Assembly: GCA_902493595.1 (NCBI GenBank)
Contig: CABUPU010000005.1
Coordinates: forward strand, 44,027 to 108,026
Direction: 5' to 3'
Source: an uncultured Mycoplasma sp.
GTDB lineage: Bacteria > Bacillota_I > Bacilli_A > RF39 > UBA660
DNA: 64,000 nt
Position numbers and translations under genes: made by a program. Of the stretch, positions 25,057-32,874 are shown in pieces; positions within the stretch are counted from its first letter, which is position 1; each line of letters begins with the position of its first letter. The notes beneath the pieces are model-generated. The model ran no database searches. It saw nothing but the letters and a program-made list of their open reading frames with translations, and was not told the origin of the DNA.

Positions 25057-25236
25057 GCATTTACCATCACCTGGTTTATCACCAGCAACATATTCTTGGC
25101 CAATCATAGAGCAGCTTGTCTTAGTGATTGAATCTTTTAAATAACCACCAAAATAGTTAACTAAAGCAATTGCAAGTACACTTACAAGAGCAATAATTAA
25201 AATATATTCTACTAAAGCTTGTCCTTTTTTATTCAT
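25051..25236 (-). CDS. Flp/type IV pilin-like peptide
   Basis: 61 residues starting MNKKGQALVEYILIIALVSV: a short basic leader, the G-Q-A-L-V-E-Y junction and a hydrophobic helix with Glu at position +5 of the mature form, the hallmark of class III signal peptides cut by a prepilin peptidase. The mature part has two Cys (SCSMIG...GKC) and resembles Flp pilins, though the C-terminal tail is longer. It lies 42 bp after the gamma-like subunit gene and before the operon terminator, so it appears to be the last gene of the F1-like ATPase operon. No tad ATPase or prepilin peptidase is in the window. Confidence 0.65.
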   Translation of the reverse strand: MNKKGQALVEYILIIALVSVLAIALVNYFGGYLKDSITKTSCSMIGQEYVAGDKPGDGKCK

Positions 25237-25278
25237 ACATTAACCTCACTATCATTTTATCTTAACTTATTCATTTTG

Positions 25279-26076
25279 TCAAATGTCATCTTCATCTTCA
25301 TTATTTGTAAATATTACTTTTTTAGAATTTTCAATATTTTTCTTAAGACCTTTTTCACGAATCTTTCTAAGTTCACGAAGTTTTTCTTCCATCTCAAGTT
25401 CATCAAGTTTTTTTAGTGCTGAGGAAGTCATCGCATTTCTAATTACATTTTCACTTGCCCAAGAAAATATCTCACATATTTCAAGTTCATAACAAACATA
25501 ATAAACTATTAAATTATTTATAAAGTTTTTAATATCAGTTTCAATTAAAAAATCAACATTTTCTTTTGCACTTTCATCGTAAACTACTGGGAAAACTTGC
25601 ATACTTGTAAACTCACTTTTGGAGAAGTTATAATAATGATTATAATAAATAACTATTTTACTATAACTTTTTTCATTAATTGCTTTTGTAAGATATTCCT
25701 TTAATCTATCAAGCTCTTTATAAAAGTCATCTTTAGCAATTTTCATAACTGTTTTATCATCTTGATAAACAATTTTTCGACCAATTATAATTTTATAATC
25801 ATCTTTAGTTTCTTTAATTTTTTGAGAAACAACCTGATTATATGAAGAACAAAAACCATAATCTGAGGCAATATAAATATTAAGTACTGGTTTTGATGTA
25901 TCTGGTTCTATCGAATTTTTGTCAAGAACTATATTATCATTATACATAATCGAAGAAATTATTTTAGTAAGAACTGTACTTGTCATACCAAATTCTTCGA
26001 CTTTACTTTTCGCAGAATTTATTCTAACTAAGGAAAATAAATTCATAACTTGCACTATAGGTTTTATATTTTTCAT
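25279..26076 (-). CDS. F1-like ATPase gamma subunit (rotor shaft)
   Basis: 265 residues. N-terminal helix (MNLFSLVRINSAKSKVEEFG, about 11-30) and C-terminal helix (ASENVIRNAMTSSALKKLDELEME, about 208-232) form the coiled-coil shaft in the gamma family; between them is the Rossmann-like domain with NIYIASDYGFCSSYNQ, equivalent to the family's GLCGxxN motif. The C-terminus departs from canonical gamma: where RQAxITxE is normal it reads LRELRKIREKGLKK and ends in a charged Asp/Glu tail. It is encoded last among the ATPase genes, not between alpha and beta as in standard atp operons, as also reported for Mollicutes F1-like clusters. Links the catalytic head to the membrane ring. Confidence 0.75.
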   Translation of the reverse strand: MKNIKPIVQVMNLFSLVRINSAKSKVEEFGMTSTVLTKIISSIMYNDNIVLDKNSIEPDTSKPVLNIYIASDYGFCSSYNQVVSQKIKETKDDYKIIIGRKIVYQDDKTVMKIAKDDFYKELDRLKEYLTKAINEKSYSKIVIYYNHYYNFSKSEFTSMQVFPVVYDESAKENVDFLIETDIKNFINNLIVYYVCYELEICEIFSWASENVIRNAMTSSALKKLDELEMEEKLRELRKIREKGLKKNIENSKKVIFTNNEDEDDI

Positions 26077-26083
26077 ATTTCAC

Positions 26084-26398
26084 CTACATTATTGTATTAA
26101 TTCTAGTTTTATAAAACTCATCTAAATATTTTAGATAATCCGCTATGGATTCCCCATCTTTAATCTTTCTGGCTTCATCTTTAATATCTTTACTATCAAT
26201 TAACATTTGTGTAATATCATTAATCATTTTCTTACTATCAATTGATATAAGTCCATTTCCAGAAACTTGAAATATCTTTTTTTCATCACTACTCACACTT
26301 GCGGCATAAGCACATTTAATAGTTTTGTAATTAATAAGCTTCAATACAACGAATTCTTCGCCAGTTTCATCACAAAGTGTTTTTCCTACTAAATCCAT
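26084..26398 (-). CDS. Small soluble subunit candidate of the F1-like machine
   Basis: 104 residues, no membrane segment; beta-rich first half (LVGKTLCDETGEEFVVLKL) and a helical C-terminal half. No family recognised. It starts two bases before the end of the previous gene and ends eight bases before gamma, so it is translated with them. Plausible as an assembly or stator subunit; that rests on context only. Confidence 0.5.
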   Translation of the reverse strand: MDLVGKTLCDETGEEFVVLKLINYKTIKCAYAASVSSDEKKIFQVSGNGLISIDSKKMINDITQMLIDSKDIKDEARKIKDGESIADYLKYLDEFYKTRINTIM

Positions 26399-26399
26399 T

Positions 26400-27125
26400 T
26401 TAATCCTCCCTTAATATAGAAAGAGTATCTATATTTCTATTAAGTAAATTTACATTTTTATTCTTAACTGAGGCATCATTAATTAAGTCAATTATATAAT
26501 CATTTAAATAAAGTGATGCACCAGTTATTTTAGTATCTTCATAATAAAATTTATTATTTGCATAATCATAATACATAATGTAATTACTGTTTACATAAAT
26601 GTAACTAAATCTTGAAAGACTTACCTCATTTCCATTATATTTTAAAATGCAAGGTTCAAAAACTACATAAGTATCCTCATTATCGTATAAAAAGAAATTA
26701 TTTTTTAAAATATCTTTGTCATTAAATCTTATATTAAATAATGAACTATTATCTTCGATAACAGTATATTTTGGTAAACTATAACTCTCATTATTTTTAT
26801 TATAAAAATAAATTATCATTTTTTTAGGTAAAATAATTTTAGAAAGAGCTTCAGAATAAATTATAGAATCTTCATCTATCTCACTTCCATTATTTTTTAT
26901 GTCAATTATATTATCATTTTCATATGTAATAAGTGCTTCATAAGTATTTTTTTTAAGTAAATCATATTGATACACTTTTTCATGAACACTTTTAAGTTCT
27001 ACTTTATTAGAGTTATTTATAATCTTTACAATAATAATTGTACTTATGATAACAAGTATAAGTCCTAAAACTATTGATACGACAATATAATTTTTCTTAA
27101 AAAAATTAATTATTTTCTTTTTCAT
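26400..27125 (-). CDS. Single-pass membrane protein of the F1-like cluster
   Basis: 241 residues: basic N-terminus, membrane helix at about 14-34 (IVVSIVLGLILVIISTIIIV), then an extracytoplasmic beta-rich domain. Its motif FSYIYVNSNYIMYY is like the FKISDRKYLLTGK and RISDTKYIVAGK stretches of the two large exported proteins of the operon, so the three may share a membrane-proximal domain. Overlaps the upstream gene by 20 bases, which implies translational coupling. Confidence 0.55.
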   Translation of the reverse strand: MKKKIINFFKKNYIVVSIVLGLILVIISTIIIVKIINNSNKVELKSVHEKVYQYDLLKKNTYEALITYENDNIIDIKNNGSEIDEDSIIYSEALSKIILPKKMIIYFYNKNNESYSLPKYTVIEDNSSLFNIRFNDKDILKNNFFLYDNEDTYVVFEPCILKYNGNEVSLSRFSYIYVNSNYIMYYDYANNKFYYEDTKITGASLYLNDYIIDLINDASVKNKNVNLLNRNIDTLSILRED

Positions 27126-27612
27126 TTTTTACCTTCCTAATATCCTTTATAAATTTTAAATGTGTAAACATATAAAAGAATAATCCAAATAAATTAATTG
27201 CCACTTGTAAAAAGAAATAGATGTAATTTTCGGTATTTGCAAGTTTTATTTCATTAATTAAATTAGCAAGGTAAATTGTTGAAACATTGACACCATTTAT
27301 AAGTAGATTTATAAAAAGTGCTTTCCATTTTAATACTAAAATAAAACTTATTAGTATCAAAACTTCACTAACTACCGCAAAGGCAACGCTAAAATCTAAT
27401 TTAAAAATAAGAAAATATGTAAGAAATAAGTAATTAATAATAATTAAACTTAAAGCAAATATCTCGTTATTTTTTAGATTTAAAAACATTCCATACAAAT
27501 TATAATTATTTTTACCTTGCTTTTTTAAAATGAAATAAAGAGCAAAAATAAGAACAAGGAAAAGGGAAAAAACAATTACAAAAAATAAATATTTTTGAAT
27601 AAATTCTACCAT
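27106..27612 (-). CDS. Polytopic membrane protein of the F1-like cluster
   Basis: 168 residues with about five hydrophobic helices (roughly 8-30, 50-70, 75-95, 97-120, 125-150). It occupies the place where an a-subunit would be needed, but the four-to-five helix topology, the short length and the lack of any Arg in the helices (the only Arg is in KDIRK at the C-terminus) argue against it being a canonical a subunit. Membrane stator or scaffold is the likeliest role. Start at 27612 overlaps the end of epsilon by one base. Confidence 0.5.
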   Translation of the reverse strand: MVEFIQKYLFFVIVFSLFLVLIFALYFILKKQGKNNYNLYGMFLNLKNNEIFALSLIIINYLFLTYFLIFKLDFSVAFAVVSEVLILISFILVLKWKALFINLLINGVNVSTIYLANLINEIKLANTENYIYFFLQVAINLFGLFFYMFTHLKFIKDIRKVKNEKENN

Positions 27613-27869
27613 TATTTCCTCCCTTGAATCATTAAATTAAAGACATTATTACTATTCATAAAACTTGCTTTAACACCATCATAATGTATTTCTTGTCCAT
27701 TATACATAATATCAATTTTACCATTTACTTCGCCAATTATTGGTGTATAATCAAGCATAACAAGTAAATTATATTTCTCATCAGTTATTCTTATATATTC
27801 ACAATCCTTGTAAGTTGTAAGACCTGTTTCAAGTTCAAATACATTTACAAGTATTCCCTTATTTTCCAT
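27612..27869 (-). CDS. Short epsilon-like subunit of the F1-like ATPase
   Basis: About 85 residues. Only the beta-sandwich domain of epsilon is present: VNVFELETGLTTYKDCEYI, then LLVMLDYTPIIGEVNGKIDI, which aligns with the family's GILPxHAPLLTxL pattern. The C-terminal helical hairpin, which inhibits ATP hydrolysis in bacterial epsilon, is absent. That removes the usual brake on hydrolysis. The gene overlaps the beta stop by ten bases. Confidence 0.7.
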   Translation of the reverse strand: MENKGILVNVFELETGLTTYKDCEYIRITDEKYNLLVMLDYTPIIGEVNGKIDIMYNGQEIHYDGVKASFMNSNNVFNLMIQGRK

Positions 27870-29205
27870 ATGCACCTATATATAAAAATGATAGTTCATC
27901 AATAAAATCATATTTACCATTTAAAATATTTTCTACGTCATTTAAAATATCTTCGATATCTACTTTAACACCTGGCATATTTGTAAATGATTCTGATGCA
28001 AAAAGTGGTTGTGAAAAATAATTTCTAAGTTTTCTTGTTCGATAGAAAATATTTTTATCTTCCTCACTCATTTCATCTACACCAAGTATTGCTATAACCT
28101 CTTCGAGTTCATCATATCTTGTATAATATGCTAATGCTTTCTTTAAAAGATTATAATGTCTTTCTCCTAAAATATCGATATCTACAAGTTTTGAAGTAGA
28201 TTTAAATACATTAATTGCGGGATATAAACCTTTTTCACTCATCTTACGATCAAGTGTAATTTGTCCATCCATATATGAGGAAATATTTTGTACAGCTTCA
28301 TCATTTAAATCATCTGCTGGAACATATATTGTTTGAAATGATGTAATTGCTCCATCTTTAGTAGAGTTTGCTCGTTCCTCAATTTTACTAATAAGTTCAT
28401 TCATATTAGCCATATAACCATTTTCTACAAGTATTTCTTTAAGTTCCATTGCTATTTCACTTCGTGCTTGTATAAAACGGTATACATTATCTATAAATAC
28501 AAGAGCATCTTTTTTCTTTTCATCACGAAGATACTCTGCAATAGTAAGACCAGATTCAATTGATTTACTTCTTGAAACTGGGTTTGAACCCATTTGACCA
28601 AATACTAAAGCAATTTTATCAAGTAGACCATTTTTATCCATTTCTTCGATAAGTTCTTTACCTTCCCTAGAACGTTCCCCTGCACCAATAAAGATTGCAT
28701 TAGCACTTGTAGAGTTATAAATATTGTGAATAAGTTCACGAATTAGTACGGTTTTACCTACACCAGCACCACCAATTAAACCTATTTTAAATCCTCTTTG
28801 AATTGGAGCAAAGAAATCTATAATCTTTATACCTGTCCAAAGTGGTTTTGCCTCAATATCAAGGTCCTGAAGGCTTATTGTTTTATTTCTCGTAATTTTC
28901 TTTTTCTCACTTGTAAATGGTTTACCATCAACAACATTACCATAAGAGTCAAATACACGACCTATTGCTCTATCAGAGTATTCTATTTCAATACCTTTAG
29001 CTTTTTTATAAAGTTTTTCACCCTTTTTAAGTCCCCAGTTAGATTCAAGAGTAATACAAGTTGCCTCGACTGAGTTTAATGATACAACCTCAAAATTATA
29101 TTTACCATCTTTAGTTGTAAGTATATCTCCAATTTCAAGCTCATCCGAAGATAAAATAACTTTAATGGAAACATCTAATATACTAAGTACTTTACCAACT
29201 ATCAT
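27859..29205 (-). CDS. atpD: F1-like ATPase beta subunit (catalytic)
   Basis: 448 residues. P-loop GGAGVGKT (145-152), the catalytic Glu loop GAGERSREG (174-181), GQMGSNPVSR, the Walker B region DALVFIDNVYRF, VPADDLND, SEKGLYPAINVFKSTSKLVD and the DEMSEED motif (DELSEED in normal beta). All the residues for ATP hydrolysis are there. It differs from housekeeping beta: the PSAVGYQPTLA segment is replaced by VENGYMANMNELISK, and identity is low overall, matching the F1-like Mollicutes branch. It shares one base with the end of alpha (TAATG). Confidence 0.9.
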   Translation of the reverse strand: MIVGKVLSILDVSIKVILSSDELEIGDILTTKDGKYNFEVVSLNSVEATCITLESNWGLKKGEKLYKKAKGIEIEYSDRAIGRVFDSYGNVVDGKPFTSEKKKITRNKTISLQDLDIEAKPLWTGIKIIDFFAPIQRGFKIGLIGGAGVGKTVLIRELIHNIYNSTSANAIFIGAGERSREGKELIEEMDKNGLLDKIALVFGQMGSNPVSRSKSIESGLTIAEYLRDEKKKDALVFIDNVYRFIQARSEIAMELKEILVENGYMANMNELISKIEERANSTKDGAITSFQTIYVPADDLNDEAVQNISSYMDGQITLDRKMSEKGLYPAINVFKSTSKLVDIDILGERHYNLLKKALAYYTRYDELEEVIAILGVDEMSEEDKNIFYRTRKLRNYFSQPLFASESFTNMPGVKVDIEDILNDVENILNGKYDFIDELSFLYIGAYGK

Positions 29206-30527
29206 TATTTTACCTCCTTAATGTCATCAAATAGAGTTGTCATTTCCTCTTTTGTAAGAGGACTATATTTATATTGATTTAGTTTAGATAAAATCTTTTG
29301 ACCTTCGACCATACGATTTTTCATATTTTCTCCTAAATCATCAAGATTAACTAGTTCATAAATATCTCTAATTTCCAAATATGAAAGTAAATCTTGTTTA
29401 ATTTTAATACCAACTTTTTTCATTTCTCTTGATTGAACAGCTCCACCAAGTCTTGATACTGAAAGTCCGTAATCAATTGCGGGGCGTTCACCTTTATTAA
29501 ATTTCTTAAGTGATAAAACAAGTTGTCCATCACAAATTGAAATAATATTTGTTGAGATATAATCTGTAATATCTCCACTTCGAGTTTCAACTACTGGAAT
29601 CATTGTAATTGAACCACCACCTATATGTTGACAACCATTTTCAAGAAGTCTTGCATGTGTGTAGAATATATCTGATGGGTACGCATCTCTTCCCGGTACC
29701 TTTTTTGCTGCCAAACTCATATGTCTATAAATATCTGCATGTTTCTTTAAATCATCAAATATTACAAGAACATCTAAGCCTTGTCTCATAAAATATTTTG
29801 CAATACTTGTCGCAGCATAAGGTGTAACATAACTTTTCGCAGGTAAATCATCAAAAAATGATGCAATTATAATTGTATAACTCATGGCTCCCATCTTAGT
29901 AAGCTCATAATAAATTTGTTTAACTTCTTTTTTTGTTTTACCAATTGCTACATAAATACAAAGCATTCTAGAGTTTTTTTGATTTGCTATCATATCAAGA
30001 CAAATTTGAGTTTTACCAGTTTTTTTATCTCCGATAATAAGTTGTCTTTGTCCTTTACCTATTGGATAGAATAAATCTATACCAGCAATACCAGTTAAAA
30101 ATTCTCTTTTAACTTCACTTCTTTCAACTAAAGGAATATTACCTGTTTCTACATCAAACTCTAGTAAATTATCAAACTTTTTACCACTTATTAAATCATT
30201 TCCAAATACATCTATTACTTTACCTAAACTATCCATAGAAAAAGATATTTTAAAGTTTTTATTAAGTGTATATACTTTATCTCCGATTAAAATGGTATCA
30301 TTTTGCTCTACTAAAGAAATGTTTACCGTATTTTCGTAGATTGCTGATACATAGCCTTTTGCTTTATTTAATATGCTTACACTTTCAAAAAATGAAACAT
30401 CCTTAAGACCCGCTACCTCAATCATACTTCCAGTAATATTTATAACTTTACCAATAGAAAAGACATTATTTTCTTCATTAATATCTTTCATAACATCTTT
30501 TGCTATTTCATCCCACATAACACTCAC
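29205..30527 (-). CDS. atpA: F1-like ATPase alpha subunit
   Basis: 440 residues, about 60 shorter than standard alpha, mostly at the N-terminus where the delta/b-docking helix normally sits. P-loop GDKKTGKT (166-173); SVSRLGGAVQSREMKKVG has the arginine finger that completes the beta catalytic site; the C-terminus LSKLNQYKYSPLTKEE is also recognisable. Start is GTG at 30527, or ATG at 30518. Part of the overlapping operon bdelta-alpha-beta-epsilon. Confidence 0.9.
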   Translation of the reverse strand: MSVMWDEIAKDVMKDINEENNVFSIGKVINITGSMIEVAGLKDVSFFESVSILNKAKGYVSAIYENTVNISLVEQNDTILIGDKVYTLNKNFKISFSMDSLGKVIDVFGNDLISGKKFDNLLEFDVETGNIPLVERSEVKREFLTGIAGIDLFYPIGKGQRQLIIGDKKTGKTQICLDMIANQKNSRMLCIYVAIGKTKKEVKQIYYELTKMGAMSYTIIIASFFDDLPAKSYVTPYAATSIAKYFMRQGLDVLVIFDDLKKHADIYRHMSLAAKKVPGRDAYPSDIFYTHARLLENGCQHIGGGSITMIPVVETRSGDITDYISTNIISICDGQLVLSLKKFNKGERPAIDYGLSVSRLGGAVQSREMKKVGIKIKQDLLSYLEIRDIYELVNLDDLGENMKNRMVEGQKILSKLNQYKYSPLTKEEMTTLFDDIKEVK

Positions 30528-30530
30528 AAG

Positions 30531-31271
30531 TCACACATCCCTTTCATTTATGCTATAATCATAAATTCTATCCTGATATTTAATTATAATTCCTTTATAT
30601 ATATCATCACTATAAGAAGTTTTTACATATGGATTAATATGATTATAATTCTTACTTTTATCACCAGTTATAACTTCAATAACTGGATTTGTTTTTTCAA
30701 TATTTAACTCAAAATCTAATAAAAACTTATTTAACTTAAACTTATGAGTTTTAACATAATCATAAAAAACTTTATATTCATCATCTGAAAGCATTTTAGA
30801 AATTTCTTTAATTTGATTATCTTTATCGATCATTTTAAGTTTATATATTAGATTTGGGCTAAACCTATCATAAATACTTTGATAATATTTATAATTTTCA
30901 TCAACCTCATTATTTTTAACAAAATCAGATATTATTTTATCTTCATCAACTTTAAAAATTTGATCAACTTTATTAGCTATTTTTAAAGCATTTTCATTTT
31001 CATAATCAGCGTTATTATAAATATCAAGTAAAGTTTTATCGATAGCAAAACTTTTTTCTACCTTCTTTTTATCCTCTTCGTTTTTTTCATTATTTATAAT
31101 TTCATTTGAATATTCTTTATTTTTCTCTTCGATTTTCTTATCAAGAGCTTGCATAGTCTTAAAATAATATTTTTGACTATCTTTATTTAAGCTCTCAATA
31201 AGTTTTTTCAAAGAAAAGAACATTATAACTGAAAGTAATCCAGTTAATATTAAAAGTAATACTATTTCCAT
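30531..31271 (-). CDS. b-delta fusion-like stator subunit
   Basis: 246 residues: one N-terminal membrane helix (about 2-22), a long charged coiled coil with many K/E (about 35-75), then a helical region and a C-terminal end DDIYKGIIIKYQDRIYDYSI that matches the delta pattern GGxxxxIGDxxIDxSV. This is the order expected if b (membrane anchor plus stalk) and delta (cap of alpha-beta) are fused. Standard operons have separate atpF and atpH. Shares one base with the upstream c-like gene. Confidence 0.6.
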   Translation of the reverse strand: MEIVLLLILTGLLSVIMFFSLKKLIESLNKDSQKYYFKTMQALDKKIEEKNKEYSNEIINNEKNEEDKKKVEKSFAIDKTLLDIYNNADYENENALKIANKVDQIFKVDEDKIISDFVKNNEVDENYKYYQSIYDRFSPNLIYKLKMIDKDNQIKEISKMLSDDEYKVFYDYVKTHKFKLNKFLLDFELNIEKTNPVIEVITGDKSKNYNHINPYVKTSYSDDIYKGIIIKYQDRIYDYSINERDV

Positions 31272-31516
31272 TAGCTAACAAACGGATTTAGATATAAAAG
31301 AATGTAAATAAAGGTAAATAAGAATAATAAAAATACCGCTAAAACGACTAGAATAGTCATTATTGAATGAATAACATCATTCTTAGTCTCTGGATTTCTA
31401 CCAATAGACTCTGCTATTTTACCTCCCATAATACCTAAGCCAATTGATAAACCTAAAAATGTAAGACCTAAGATTATACCAACTGCTAACATTGTTGCAT
31501 AAAGTACGCTTTCCAT
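31271..31516 (-). CDS. atpE: c-ring-like subunit lacking the ion-binding carboxylate
   Basis: 81 residues, the normal size. Helix 1 (about 9-31) with the LGLSIGLGIMGGK small-residue packing motif, the polar loop ESIGRNPE (36-43) and helix 2 (about 50-76). In E. coli the essential Asp61 is 20 residues after the loop Arg41; in Bacillus the Glu is at the same distance. Here the loop Arg is residue 40 and residue 60 is Ala. Helix 2 has no Asp, Glu or other ionisable side chain, and helix 1 has none either. The ring should assemble but cannot bind a proton or sodium in the usual way. ATG follows GGAG. Confidence 0.8.
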   Translation of the reverse strand: MESVLYATMLAVGIILGLTFLGLSIGLGIMGGKIAESIGRNPETKNDVIHSIMTILVVLAVFLLFLFTFIYILLYLNPFVS

Positions 31517-31530
31517 ATTATCACTCCTTC

Positions 31531-32871
31531 TTATAAAATATATTTATATGTAGCAATTACGCCCATATTTGCATTATTAAATGTAGCATCTTCGATTACT
31601 ATTTTAGCAACATTTCCTGTCCCAGAATAACTAAATGAACCTGTGTAACCACCATTTTGTGCAAGATCTAAATTTAAATTACTATCAGTTGCCACTAAAA
31701 CATCATCTATATAAAGATTTGCTTTTGCATAATCAATACTACCATCTACTTTCAATATATATGATACACTATTTGTACTAACTTTATCAAGTGTAATTTG
31801 TCCATTTACAGATTTTGTTTTAACTTTTATCTCATCAAACTTTTGACTTATTACATTATCATTATCTTTAAAATCATAATAGAACTCTAAAGTATATTCT
31901 TGTCCTGGTAGTAATCCCTTTATTTCATATGTTGTCGATGAAGGATCTACAGTAAATCTTCCAACTTCAGACTCTCCAAGTTTAACAACTATATATACAC
32001 TGGTAAACTCAGTAAGTGGATCATATACCATATACGACACGGTTATACTAGTACTATCTGATTTACTATCAAGAACAGTTGTTTTATGTGTAACATATTT
32101 ATTATTCGTTATTGTTTGATGAATATTATTGATAAATGTATAATTATTATCATCTGGATATACATTTTCTGACCCATTTCCATCATTATCAGGTTTTGGT
32201 TCTTTATATTTTTTATCAAAATATTCATTTGTTGAGCCACTTATCTTAGCAAGGTCAAACTCTTTATCATCATAAATTAATTTTTCCTCATTAGTTTTAA
32301 ATGTAAAGTTACCTAATTTTAAATTTAAAATTCCAAATGATTTATAACTTATTAAGTTATTATATACATAAGAATTTCCAACCTTATCTAAATCAACAAT
32401 TAAATAATTTTCCGCATTTAATAAATCATCTTCACTTTTAATTACTTTACCAGTAAGTAAATATTTTCTATCAGATATTTTAAATACTTTATTTGATAAA
32501 GAAGAAAATATTGATTCATTAGTATATTTTTGAGTTTCACCATTATCTTTTACTTCATAAAATGTTCCAAGAAGCTTCATCTCACTTGTTGAACTATTAA
32601 AGATGACTACCTTATTTCCAAGAGAAATCTTCTTTTTATCTTGAATTAAATAATATCCTCCTAAAAAGTCTTTTTTAATATAGCTTTTATCTTTAATAGT
32701 TATTAATTCACCAGCTTTATTATACAGATAGCTTACTGAATCAACTTCATATTTAACATTATAATCTTTTACTTTAAATATTATAAATACACATAAAGCA
32801 GCAAGAACTAAGAAGGTAAAAATTGATAGTCCTAAAATTAAAAGTTTATTTTTTGAATTTAATTTTCTCAT
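31531..32871 (-). CDS. Single-pass exported protein with FN3-like domain (446 aa)
   Basis: Membrane anchor at about 10-32 (LLILGLSIFTFLVLAALCVF), a beta-rich domain (SYLYNKAGELITIKDKSYI ... FKISDRKYLLTGKV), a Asp/Asn-rich linker (about 205-225), and two FN3-like repeats in the C-terminal half (SITVSYMVYDPLTEFTSVYI ... LPGQEYTLEFYYDF). It is the smaller paralog of the 1982-residue protein encoded three bases upstream; both precede the c-like gene. The extracellular domains would sit outside the membrane next to the ring. No ATPase family normally has such a part. Confidence 0.65.
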   Translation of the reverse strand: MRKLNSKNKLLILGLSIFTFLVLAALCVFIIFKVKDYNVKYEVDSVSYLYNKAGELITIKDKSYIKKDFLGGYYLIQDKKKISLGNKVVIFNSSTSEMKLLGTFYEVKDNGETQKYTNESIFSSLSNKVFKISDRKYLLTGKVIKSEDDLLNAENYLIVDLDKVGNSYVYNNLISYKSFGILNLKLGNFTFKTNEEKLIYDDKEFDLAKISGSTNEYFDKKYKEPKPDNDGNGSENVYPDDNNYTFINNIHQTITNNKYVTHKTTVLDSKSDSTSITVSYMVYDPLTEFTSVYIVVKLGESEVGRFTVDPSSTTYEIKGLLPGQEYTLEFYYDFKDNDNVISQKFDEIKVKTKSVNGQITLDKVSTNSVSYILKVDGSIDYAKANLYIDDVLVATDSNLNLDLAQNGGYTGSFSYSGTGNVAKIVIEDATFNNANMGVIATYKYIL

Positions 32872-32874
32872 TTT

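Noticed and set aside
27106..27612. ATP synthase a-subunit
   Set aside because: Too short, no essential Arg in a membrane helix and no aH5-like motif; only position and hydrophobicity agree.
25279..31516. Ordinary housekeeping F1Fo ATP synthase or V/N-type ATPase operon
   Set aside because: Gene order, acid-less c, fused b-delta, short epsilon, lack of a, and the added exported proteins do not fit; alpha and beta are F-type, not V-type A/B.
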